Shown: piece by piece, positions 1 to 7,656 of the stretch
Layout of the letters: every line of letters begins with the position of its first letter
How positions within the stretch are numbered: the first letter of the stretch is position 1
Origin: Jimgerdemannia flammicorona
Lineage: Eukaryota > Mucoromycota > Endogonomycetes > Endogonales > Endogonaceae
Length of the DNA: 15,418 nucleotides
NCBI GenBank assembly: GCA_003990745.1
Contig: RBNI01003664.1
Span: 1 to 15,418 of the forward strand
Reading direction: 5' to 3'
Made by a program: the position numbers and the translations under genes
Notes under the pieces: generated by a model
The model's database searches: none
Seen by the model: the letters and a program-made list of their open reading frames with translations, nothing else
What the model was told of the DNA's origin: nothing

Positions 1-1594
1 TTCGGATTGTTCAGGTCTGAGATTCTGAGGTCTGGGGGAGGGGGTATTTATACTAGTGAGGGGCTATCTGGACTATGCTAAATATGGATGTAGCACTAAG
101 TGCTTTGCTGAGTCGGAATGCAGTTACGTAGTACAAGTGTGATCTGACATATCAAGGGATCGTCTGACTGCTGAGTCAGTTCACAGTCACGTCGTACAAG
201 GCTAATCTAACTATACTATGACTGCTAATCTATTTATAGGTTTAGGCGCTGTCTGGGTAGTCTTCGATGACATCACCATCGATGACATCATCTCTGATGA
301 AGTAGTCATCTAAGAAGAGTGGTTCGCGGATTACTTCTCCTTATGGGCTGAGATAATAATACATTGGGACTTCATCTCCATCCCACAGGATAGCATCATC
401 TGTCTCGTATGCTGGATAAGGTGTTGGTGGGCGAAGAAGTGGTACATCGTCTTCATTTTCATCGGATTCGCTGTCTGCGTACCTTCTGTAGGTTACAGTA
501 CTATGGGTTGCAGGGTTGTAGTATGCTGGCAGTTGTGGTTCATGTCGCTCGTACTCGGGTGGTGGAGTGGTTGGTTCGATCTCGAGGGTTGTCTGAAGGT
601 ATAGGTTGTGTTCTCCGGTCTCTTCATTATAGTTGAAGTAGTCGGGGGTGAACACAGGTTGGTATTCGTGCCAGTGGTCATTGTCCCAATAAGTCTCGTA
701 TGTGGTTATGAATTGTTGTAAGTTCATTGGCAGAGTTGGCGGTGTGATCAGAGTTGGAAGAGATTCTTGACTTGAGGTCATGTCGGTGTCAGAAGGATCA
801 TTGTCTTCTGCTTCATCTTTGTCGAAGTTGATTATATCGTAGACGTCCTTCATGGCGTATCCAACTTGGGGCATTTGCAGGATGTGATTGTCGGGGTGCG
901 GGAAGGTTCTGTCTGTGGTTTCAACGTACTCAAGATACTTGTGGTTGAGTTCTTGTATCATGTCGTCGATTTGGCCATAGGACAGGGTAGCAACCATTTC
1001 ACTGGTAGTGACTTGGAGGCGGGGAATAAAGGTGCTGTACTCATAGAAGAGTTCTCGGTGTTTGCGGGCAATGAGCTTCTGGTGTTGAGACATCTGGGTA
1101 ATGTCTGTGTCATGGTGGTGTTCAACCATGTCTTCCAGGAGGCGGCCGATCTGGTAGTAGCTTGAGATTTGTCCAATCCGGTGGGCCTCGTTAAGCATAT
1201 TCAGGGCATTTCATTGGGCTTCCACGAAGTAGAGAGGTGCTTGGCTATAGATATTCATGAGGGGCAGAGAGGGTGTAGCTCGGTTGACAATGGCATTCCA
1301 AATGTCAGCACGGATGCGGTTGTAGATCTCGGTGGTCATGATTGTGTGTTTGGAGTTGTGGATGTTGTTTGTTTTGGTTCTCTGTTTCGACACGTCTCGG
1401 GGCTGGGTATATATGCATTTGTTCTGGATTGGTAAGATTCCATTTGTGTGGATCTTGTGTTTCGTGACTTGGTATTGACTCAGCTTTGTGCACTGTGACT
1501 TCTGTTTGACTCAGCTTCGTGATCTTGCAGGTGATTTCCAGATTTGTTCGGAGATCGCGTGTGATTTCTGTGGCTTGGAGGTTGTGCGCTTACA
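1..1594 (-). mobile_element. Long-LTR copy 1 (cut by the window start)
   Basis: This stretch is a near-identical direct repeat of 5281-6875 and ends at the same terminal CTTACA (1589-1594), the complement of the LTR 5' start TGTAAG. About 440 bases of the LTR lie left of the window. In sense (minus) direction it contains two TGACTCA sites (1476-1482, 1507-1513), a TATA box (1408-1414), a 365-codon reading frame (1339 to 242), a third TGACTCA (172-178) and a second TATA box (45-52). Differences from the copy at 4842-6875 are mostly C/T or G/A changes, many at CpG. It is either the 3' LTR of element A or an independent insertion into A's pol gene. The base after it (1595) lies inside pol, and no polypurine tract is visible. 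Confidence 0.9.
242..1339 (-). pseudogene. U3-encoded acidic protein, LTR copy 1 (two premature stops)
   Basis: This is a 366-codon frame (stop included) inside the LTR, the same length and frame as the copy at 5522-6619. The start MTTEIYN is chosen because the A/C-rich leader before it looks like a fungal 5' UTR. The frame upstream of this ATG is not conserved, because a 1-nt indel separates the copies. Codon 43 is TGA (1211-1213) where the other copy has Trp, with the neighbouring Arg codon also changed (CGA to CAA). Codon 333 is TAA (341-343) where the other copy has Gln. The protein has a helical N-terminal half rich in His, Tyr and Gln, then an Asp/Glu-rich and Pro/Tyr-rich C-terminal half including PPPEY. 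I recognise no domain and assign no function. Confidence 0.7.
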
Positions 1595-1889
1595 GTAGGC
1601 CTTTTGGGAGTTTCTTCGGAAATATGTCTTGGAATTTCTGGAGTAGTGGTCTGACATAGCTGTCAACTTTGGAAAAGTCTTCTTCAGAGTTCTCGGGTTC
1701 TCCTTTGGATGGACGGATGGAGATAGCAAAGAGAGGACATTTCTTGGCCAATTTCTTAAGTTGTAGCTTGTTGATATGGGTGATCTTTGGTCCAGGGTCA
1801 CTAGAGTTGAGTGTATCCTTTTCACCTTGCAGTTTGAAGTTGTGGCATCCTTTCTTGATGGTCAGAGAATGGTTTACCCAATCGATCAT
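1590..1889 (-). pseudogene. pol: Pol fragment: protease tail and pre-RT linker, truncated at the LTR
   Basis: This stretch continues the protease frame after the in-frame TAA at 1899-1901. It runs through a linker (NHSLTIKKGCHNF and onward) to a segment typical of the region just before gypsy reverse transcriptase (RPLLQKFQDIFPKKLPKGL), where a family member would continue into RT. The stop codon TAA at 1590-1592 is part of the LTR's own TGTAAG terminus, so the reading frame is cut by the LTR and not by mutation. No RT motif is present. Minus-strand sequence just before the LTR (CCCAAAAGGCCTAC) is a poor polypurine tract. Confidence 0.75.
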
Positions 1890-2400
1890 GGGGTTCTCTT
1901 ATTTTAACCATGGAGTTCCAAGAATGATTTCGTTGTCTGGGAGTGGTATGATCTGGAGGGTAACATGTACTCGATAGTCACTAATTCAGAAGGGTAGATT
2001 ACGGACTTCCTTGCTAATGACATGTGAGGTTCCATCAGCTGTGGCAACTGCTTGGGTTTGTTGTACCGGAGAGGTGAAGACCTTGAGTCTATTGGCTGTT
2101 TCTTCATTGATGAAGTTGCCTGAGGCACCGCTGTCTATCATAATCTTGACAGGTGCTCGATTGACAAAGGCTTTAAGTGTAAGCAGTTTGTCTGATCCAA
2201 TGGTGGTGATTTCAATTGTAGGAGCTTTCTTTCTGTTAGTTCTTCTTTGAGCCAGTTCGTTGATATAAGAGAAGCAATCATCAATCATTCGGGAAGAGTA
2301 CATTCCAATACCGTGGGGGCATCGGCCACTTGGTACATATCCATCTTCGATTTTCTTGTAGAATTGTTCTTCTTTGTTCATGGTAGGTTGGGCTGGGGCC
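1880..2400 (-). pseudogene. pro: Element A aspartic protease (retropepsin)
   Basis: This is the protease that would cut the Gag-Pol polyprotein. The active-site triad is visible as MIDSGASGNFI (Asp codon at 2133-2135). The second signature, IILGTPWL, lies near 1905-1930, about 70 residues on, as expected for a single-lobe retropepsin. It is in the same frame as the upstream dUTPase and the downstream pol fragment, so the three formed one polyprotein. Two stops break it: TGA at 1986-1988 before the flap-distal strand and TAA at 1899-1901 just after the WL of the second signature. The Met at 2381 is probably an internal residue and not a true start. Confidence 0.85.
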
Positions 2401-2795
2401 TTGTTTGATGAACCGAATCCTTTGGATCCTCAGATGGTGGGCAGTAGTTCAGGGACTTCCTTGACTATCAGGTTTGACTCGATTTTTTCGAATAGGATCT
2501 GGGCAATACAGAATCCAATGGGAATCTTGAAGGGTGTCCAACTGTGGTTTCGGATGAGGACAATAATTTCGCCTGTATAATCTTTGTCAATGACTCCTCC
2601 TTCTACTGAGAGTCCTTTCAATGCTAGGCTGCTGTGACAGCATATTCTTCCAACATGTCCTTCAGGGATTTGGATACTGATTCCTGTGTAGACTTGTTTG
2701 ACTTCTCGGTTGGAGACTGTAGCTTCTTCTGCTGTATACAGGTCATATCCAGCTGCTTTTTTGACTTCCTTTGGTTGGGGCTTTAGCAGTTTGTC
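2401..2795 (-). pseudogene. Element A dUTPase domain
   Basis: This is a trimeric-type dUTPase (dUTP to dUMP plus pyrophosphate), embedded in the polyprotein between nucleocapsid and protease. All five family motifs appear in order: motif 1 AAGYDLYTAEE (about 2755); motif 2 GRICCHSSLALKG; motif 3 VEGGVIDKDYTGEI, containing the catalytic Asp; motif 4 IPIGFCIAQILF; and motif 5 GSKGFGSS, just before 2400. Motif 2 has His where the family has Arg (RSS), a one-base G-to-A change. A TGA at 2430-2432 sits where the Arg that opens motif 5 is expected (CGA to TGA). Known retroviral and some LTR-retrotransposon dUTPases lower uracil incorporation into cDNA. That role here is inferred from the family. 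Confidence 0.85.
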
Positions 2796-4820
2796 TCAAC
2801 TTGACAAAGTCTAGTGTTCTGGTGGTCAGATTGTTGAGGTGGTGCAGAGTGGTAATAGTTGCTCGTGTTGCTGTTTGGGGTTTTTGGTTAGGGCAGGCAC
2901 TGGCCATATGTCCTGTCTTTCTGCAATAGAAGCATGCTCCGCTTCTTCTAAGTTCATTCCTTTCGCCTTCAGTGAGTTTCTTGAAGGTACTCGGCTGGGT
3001 TGGTTCATGATTTCTGGGTGTCCATGAAGTGGATGTTGAGGGAGCTTGGGATGCTTCATGCTTGGGTTCTTCTTTCTTGGTCCAAGTCTTTTCCTTGTTG
3101 TTGAATTGTCTTCGGGGCAGGATGGGTCTGGCTGTTAGGATCCGCTTGACCATAGTCTTGATTCTTGCTAGACACCATTGTTGATGGTCACAACCAACTG
3201 GGCATCCTTGTTCTCAGATTTTTCTAGTAAGCCATTCAGGCAGGGCATTGAATAAATAGTCTGCTCTTATACCATTTCTTGCTTCGTCATTGGTAATGTA
3301 TCCTAGACCAATGGTGTTCAGGAGTGACTTGAGTTTTGTATAGAAGGTTTCGAATTCCTCCTTGCCATGTACATCGAATTTGAGGTTGCGGAGTTTTACT
3401 CGAGATTCAGCGATCATGGTTTTGCTGTGATATTGAGCAATCATGAGTTGTTTAAGTCCAGGGGCTACAGGATGGTCTCCATATCCTGGGGCATTATTTG
3501 CTGCATTCTGGGCAACTACTGCAGGTCGGGTGTCCCATGTGAGGGGTTTTTCGGGAAGGGTTCGCCACCATTCTTTGGCAGGTCCTCGGAAGAATGTAAC
3601 AACTCGGCGGACATAGGTGGTAGTGGTAGCAAAGAGTTGTTCCAAAGTGTGGTCTTGATTGTTTGTCAGAACGTGGTCAGCGACTCGTTCATTGGTCCAT
3701 TGATTGGCTTCGAAGTTGATGTCAACTACACTAATGAAGCTTTGGACTTCTTGGGCAGTACCATTGAAGGTAGGTAGACTCAGATTTTTTGTAGGTTGGG
3801 TCTGTTCGGCTAAGGCAGTAATGGTTGCTGCCATTATGGCTACCTGAGCTGTGAGGTCTATAATTTATTGGTTTGCCATGTTGTTTACTGGAGGAGGTTG
3901 AACTGCTGGTAGTAGTGTTACTGGTACTACTTGAGGTACTGGTGCAGAGTGTGATGGGGTTCTTTGGGTCTGTGTAAGTTGCTGGAGTAATAGTTGTGGG
4001 TCTGGAGTAAGGGCTTGATAGATAGCTGTCTATTGCTGTGTAGGTGTGTTCTGTCCTGATGGAGGTTCGTTTCCTTTGGCGGTATATCCGGGATCGAATT
4101 CACTGAGATACTCCTCCTCCTCTTCGGTTTGGTCCCCATGTACTTGGGTTTGCTCGGCGTCAAAGTAGACAGAATCAGTCGTATATCTGATTTCAGAGGG
4201 ACTTAATTCAAAGTCAAGTTCTGGTTCGGTATTGGTTTCAGATTCAGGTAGGGCTGTAGTAGGGCCTGCTTCGGGTTCGGGGTCAGGTAGTTGATGAAGG
4301 GTTTCTCTTGCTTCTTCTTTAAGAATATAGCGGGCCTTACTGTTCTGGAATCGATAGTATAATGCGGTCTTGGTTCTGGTGCGGTGAAAGTCGGTAGAGT
4401 TGAGCCACTTGGCTACAGAGGCTTGGGCTTCGTGAGGAACTAAGGCTAGAAAGACTGCTGCTGGTTGTCCTAGGTCGCTCGGGTTTATGGAGCTGACAAA
4501 ACTCTTGTTGAGAAGAGTAAAGAAGGCTTCTATGAGACCTTCTTCGTCTTGACTTGCTGGGTGTAGTGCAAGGAGTTCGGTGAATAGGGTTTCGCCTATT
4601 TGCTGGTTTAATCGGAGTACTTCTTTCTTTGAGTGAAGTTTGTCCCACTTGTTGCAGGTGTGGAGGTCAAATTGTCCTTGTATGTCAGGTTCAATTCTCT
4701 CCAGATTGTCAGATGGTTCACAATAAATTCCAGGTCAGAGGTTGGGCTTTATACCAACTTGTAGGAATTCTCAGAAGGATTTGTAGCGGGGTGAGGAAGT
4801 GTCTTGAAGCGGAATTGAAT

Positions 4821-4838
4821 TGTAATCCACTGCTACCA
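4821..4838 (-). promoter_or_regulatory. Primer-binding site of element A
   Basis: Directly inside the 5' LTR, after a 3-nt gap, the minus strand reads TGGTAGCAGTGGATTAC. It begins with the TGG that pairs with a tRNA 3' CCA, and its first bases resemble the complement of a eukaryotic initiator-Met tRNA 3' end (CUGCUACCA). This fixes element A on the minus strand and identifies 4842-6875 as its 5' LTR. Its sequence is also open in the Gag frame. The tRNA identity is inferred. Confidence 0.6.
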
Positions 4839-4878
4839 AGTTGTAAGAGGGTTGCTTTTTAGGGTAACCATTATGTAG

Positions 4879-4917
4879 TTCTGGAAGGGTTTTCTGGAAG
4901 TTCTAAATATTCTGGAA
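4879..4917 (-). repeat. Three TTCCAGAA blocks at the end of U5
   Basis: TTCCAGAA (complement TTCTGGAA) occurs at 4879-4886, 4892-4899 and 4910-4917, and at 8258-8265, 8276-8283 and 8289-8296 in copy B. It fits the nTTCnnGAAn form of heat-shock elements. It also lies within the proposed Gag frame (FQNIQNFQKTLPEL), so coding constraint could explain it. Confidence 0.4.
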
Positions 4918-5201
4918 GACCATTTTCTTATGGTCAAGATCAATTTCATATGGAGTACGTCCTCTACGCTTATTGATTTCAAGATCGGGTTGATGTCTCA
5001 ACCAAAGTCCTTTCTTTCGGACTAGTTCTGGATGTTCAGGATTTTCCGTATTTCAGGAAGTTCAAGAAACTAAGACCAGCTTAGTTGAATTGGCGTATCG
5101 CTGCAGACAATACCCAATTAGGAAATTTCGTGATGGGGTTAGGAGTAGGACCTAACGGGGAGCAGATTTACTTAAGAGTGGTTTATGGGTTATTAAATAG
5201 G

Positions 5202-5207
5202 TTTATT
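5202..5207 (-). terminator. Polyadenylation signal AATAAA in the LTR
   Basis: Minus strand GCAAATAAACC, conserved in copies B (7969-7974) and 2. It lies about 120 bases downstream of the genomic-RNA TATA box, as expected near the R/U5 border. A 4-codon upstream ORF (ATG AAT AGC AAA TAA) overlaps it. Confidence 0.45.
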
Positions 5208-5324
5208 TGCTATTCATGATATTGCTATACTAGGAGTAGTTGTGTGAAGGGATATTGTGGGGAAGTGTTCAGAAGTTGTGTTCAGATTGTTCAGGTCTGA
5301 GATTCTGAGGTCTGGGGGAGGGGG

Positions 5325-5332
5325 TATTTATA
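5325..5332 (-). promoter_or_regulatory. TATA box of the genomic RNA promoter
   Basis: Minus strand AGTATAAATACCCCCTCCCC, present in all four LTR copies (45-52, 5325-5332, 7846-7853, 15156-15163). The predicted transcription start is about 25-30 bases downstream, which would define the U3/R border near 5300. A second TATAAATAG lies at 5511-5518, just after the U3 gene's stop. Confidence 0.55.
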
Positions 5333-5451
5333 CTGGTGAGGGGCTATCTGGACTATGCTAAATATGGATGTAGCACTAAGTGCTTTGCTGAGTTGGAATG
5401 CAGTCACGTAGTACAAGTGTGATCTGACATGTCAAGAGATCGTCTGACTGC

Positions 5452-5458
5452 TGAGTCA
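5452..5458 (-). promoter_or_regulatory. TGACTCA site upstream of the genomic-RNA promoter
   Basis: GCTGAGTCAGTTCAC on the plus strand, conserved in all four LTR copies (172-178, 5452-5458, 7720-7726 and near 15283-15289). It lies about 120 bp upstream of the TATA box at 5325-5332. Confidence 0.45.
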
Positions 5459-5521
5459 GTTCACAGTCATGTCGTACAAAGCTAATCTAACTATACTATG
5501 ACTGCTAATCTATTTATAGGT

Positions 5522-6619
5522 TTAGGCGCTGTCTGGGTAGTCTTCGATGACATCACCATCGATGACATCATCTCTGATGAAGTAGTCATCTAGGAAGAGT
5601 GGTTCGTGGATTACTTCTCCTTGTTGGCTGAGATAATAATACATTGGAACTTCATCTCCATCCCATAGGATAGCATCGTCTGTCTCATATGCCGGATAAG
5701 GTGTTGGTGGGCAAAGAAGTGGTGCATCATCTTCGTTTTCATCAGATTCGCTGTCTGCGTACCTTCTGTAGGTTACAGTACTATGAGTCGTGGGGTTGTA
5801 GTATGCTGGCAGTTGTGGTTCATGTCGCTCGTACTCAGGTGGTGGAGTGGTTGGTTCAATCTCGAGGGTTGTCTGAAGGTACAGGTTGTGTTCTCCGGTC
5901 TCTTCATTGTAGTTGAAGTAGTCGGGGGTGAATGCAGGTTGGTATTCATGCCAGTGGTCATTGTCCCAATAAGTCTCGTATGTGGTTATGAACTGTTGTA
6001 AGTTCATCAGCAGAGTTGGTGGTGTGATCAGAGTTGGAAGAGATCCTTGACTTGAGGTCATGTCGGCGTCAGAAGGATCATTGTCTTCTGCTTCGTCTTT
6101 GTCGAAGTTGATTATATCATAGATGTCCTTTATGGCATATCCAACTTGGGGCATTTGCAGAATGTGATTGTCGGGGTGCAAGAAGGTTCTGTCTGTGGTT
6201 TCAATGTACTCAAGATACTTGTGGTTGAGTTCTTATATCATGTCGTCGATTTGGCCATAGGACAGGGTAGCAACCATTTCGCTGGTAGTAACTCGGAGAC
6301 GGGGAATAAAGGTGCTGTATTCATAGAAGAGTTCTCGGTGTTTGCGAGCGATGAGTTTCTGGTGTTGAGACATCTGGGTAATGTCTGTATCATGGTGGTG
6401 TTCAACTATGTCTTCTAGGAGGTGGCCAATCTGGTAGTAGCTTGAGATTTGTCCGATCCGGTGGGCCTCATTAAGCATGTTCAGGGCATTCCATCGGGCT
6501 TCCACGAAGTAGAGAGGTGCTTGGCTGTAGATATTCATGAGGGGTAGAGGGGGTGTGGCTTGGTTGACAATAGCATTCCAAATGTCAGCGCAGATGCAGT
6601 TGTAGATCTCGGTGGTCAT
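5522..6619 (-). pseudogene. U3-encoded acidic protein, LTR copy 2 (one premature stop)
   Basis: This is the best-preserved copy of the U3 gene: 365 codons from MTTEIYN (6619) to DYPDSA and TAA (5522-5524). One nonsense codon interrupts it, TAA at 6233-6235 (codon 129), where copy 1 has CAA (Gln). Residues 1-130 look soluble and helical, with a His-rich patch (EHHHDTD). The C-terminal half is strongly acidic (DKDEAEDNDPSDAD, DSESDENEDD) and rich in Pro and Tyr, with PPPEYERH and PPTPYPAY. No signal peptide, membrane segment or enzyme motif is visible. It is the same length as copy 1, despite many substitutions. Its own TATA lies about 70 bases upstream of the ATG. The position in U3 recalls accessory genes in the U3 of some retroviruses, but no sequence relation is claimed. 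Confidence 0.75.
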
Positions 6620-6688
6620 GTTTGTGTGTTTGGAAGTTGTAGATGTTGTTTGTTTTGGTTCTCTGTTTTGATGCGTCTCGGGGCTGGG

Positions 6689-6695
6689 TATATAT
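6689..6695 (-). promoter_or_regulatory. TATA box of the U3 gene
   Basis: Minus strand GCATATATACCC, about 70 bases upstream of the MTTEIYN start codon, followed by an A/C-rich, G-poor leader typical of fungal 5' UTRs. The same TATATAT occurs at 1408-1414 in copy 1. This implies a separate transcript for the U3 gene. Confidence 0.5.
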
Positions 6696-6756
6696 GCATT
6701 TGTTCTGGATTGGTAAGATTCCATTTGTGTGGATCTTGTGTTCCATGACTTGGTAT

Positions 6757-6794
6757 TGACTCAGCTTTGTGCACTGTGACTTCTGTTTGACTCA
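6757..6794 (-). promoter_or_regulatory. Pair of TGACTCA sites upstream of the U3 gene
   Basis: Two identical TTGACTCAGCTT blocks lie 31 bp apart, with TGACTCA at 6757-6763 and 6788-6794. They are repeated at 1476-1482 and 1507-1513 in copy 1. TGACTCA is the bZIP (Gcn4/AP-1 type) consensus. They sit about 60-100 bp upstream of the first TATA box. Use by a fungal amino-acid-starvation factor is inference. Confidence 0.5.
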
Positions 6795-6875
6795 GCTTCG
6801 TGATCTTGCAGGTGATTTCCAGATTTGTTTGGAGATCGCGTGTGATTTCTGTGGCTTGGAGGTTGTGTGCTTACA

Positions 6876-7656
6876 TTTATTCCCTGCCTCCGAGTCACTA
6901 CCAGTGAAATGGTTGCTACTCTGTCCTATGGCCAAATCGACGACATAATACAAGAACTCAACCACAAGTACCTTGAGTACGTTGAAACTACAGACAGAAC
7001 CTTCCCGCACCCCGATGACCACATCCTGCAAATGCCCCAAGTTGGATACGCCATGAAGGACATCTATGACATAATTAACTTCAACAAAGACGAAGCAGAA
7101 GACAATGATCCTTCCGATGCCGACATGACCTCAAGCCAAGGATCCCTTCTAACTCTGATCACACCGCCAACTCTGCTGATGAACTTACAACAGTTCATAA
7201 CCACATATGAGACTTATTGGAACAATGACCACTGGTACGAATACCAAACTGCATTCACCCCCGACTACTTCAACTACAATGAAGAGACTGGAGAACACAA
7301 CCTGTACCTTCAGACAACCCTCGAGATTGAACCAACCACTCCACCACCCAAGTACGAGCGACATGAATCACAACCGCCAGCATACTACAACCCCACGACT
7401 CATAGTGCTGTAACCTACAGAAGGTACACAGACAGCGAATCTGATAAAAACGAAGACAATGCACCACTTCTTCACCCCCCAACACCTTATCCAGCATATG
7501 AGACAGATGATGCTATCCTATGGGATGGAGATGAAGTTTTAATGTATTACTACCTCAGGAGAAGTAATCCGCGAACCACTCTTCCTAGATGACTACTTCT
7601 TCAGAGATGATACAATAGATGGTGATGTCATCGAAGACTACCCAGACAGCGCCTAA
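6876..7656 (+). pseudogene. U3-encoded acidic protein, copy B (N-terminal third missing, frameshift)
   Basis: The frame picks up at codon 104 of the U3 gene (FIPCLRVTTSEM) and follows the other copies closely to MYYYL. An 8-nt deletion near 7556 then shifts the frame, so translation ends at 7592. The original C-terminus and TAA (7654-7656) remain in another frame. The PPxY motif is kept as PPPKY (PPPEY in the other copies). The truncation at 6876 is the junction with element A's LTR. Confidence 0.7.

Larger units (their letters stand above)
1595..4841 (-). mobile_element. Element A: Ty3/gypsy internal region (gag-dUTPase-PR-truncated pol)
   Basis: Read on the minus strand from the primer-binding site (about 4838) to 1595. 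The order is Gag with a CCHC knuckle, dUTPase, retropepsin, then the first residues of the linker leading to reverse transcriptase. Gag is in one frame and dUTPase-protease-pol in another, overlapping near 2745-2798. RT, RNase H and integrase are absent: pol ends after a typical pre-RT stretch (FPKKLPKGL) where the LTR begins at 1594. Every stop seen inside the frames can be derived from CGA, CAG or CAA by one C-to-T change. The element cannot make a complete Pol and is a fossil or a non-autonomous derivative. Confidence 0.85.
2743..5052 (-). pseudogene. gag: Element A Gag (starts in LTR U5; six in-frame stops)
   Basis: One frame runs for about 770 codons. It begins inside the 5' LTR (after a TGA at 5053-5055), crosses the LTR end and the primer-binding site, and ends at 2743-2745. 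The N-terminal part (to about 4040) is acidic towards its end (EEEEEYLSEF). A retrotransposon-gag capsid domain lies at about 3830-3220 (FFRGPAKEWW, QYHSKTMIAESR, ADYLFNALPEWL). A CCHC zinc knuckle follows (CFYCRKTGHMASAC, near 2900-2940), set in basic sequence. Stops are at 4903-4905, 4771-4773, 4735-4737, 4030-4032, 3865-3867 and 3214-3216, each explicable by C-to-T at CAG, CAA or CGA. No original ATG is seen upstream of about 3880: the only one, in U5, comes from CpG decay. The initiation mechanism is therefore unknown. Confidence 0.75.
4842..6875 (-). mobile_element. Long-LTR copy 2: complete 5' LTR of element A (2,034 bp)
   Basis: The termini are TGTAAG...CTTACA in both orientations, with the primer-binding site immediately beyond the 4842 end. 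In sense direction: LTR start at 6875, TGACTCA pair (6788-6794, 6757-6763), TATA (6689-6695), a 365-codon frame (6619-5522), a further TATA-like site (5511-5518), TGACTCA (5452-5458), TATA (5325-5332), AATAAA (5202-5207) and the U5 end with three TTCCAGAA blocks. Most of the LTR is U3, because the second TATA and the polyadenylation signal put R near 5300-5180. The 1-1594 copy repeats it directly, the 6876-8333 copy inverts its last 1.46 kb, and 14675-15418 repeats its first 740 bases. Confidence 0.93.

Noticed and set aside
101..118. A fourth TGACTCA site in the LTR (CGACTCA here, TGACTCA only at 7783-7789 in copy B)
   Set aside because: Copies 1 and 4 have CGACTCA and copy 2 has CAACTCA. 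The match in copy B is most simply CpG decay, not a conserved site.
409..1435. Plus-strand open frames across LTR copy 1 (and 5689-6418 in copy 2)
   Set aside because: They are antisense to the U3 gene, have no promoter or family similarity, and their lengths vary between copies.
4337..4648. Ser/Arg-rich minus-strand frame
   Set aside because: It overlaps Gag in another frame. The Gag frame is longer and continuous with the capsid and zinc-knuckle regions.
4740..4765. Alternative primer-binding site (minus strand TTGGTATAAAGCCC)
   Set aside because: It resembles a tRNA-primed site but lies about 80 bases from the LTR end. The TGGTAGCAG at 4838 is 3 bases from it.
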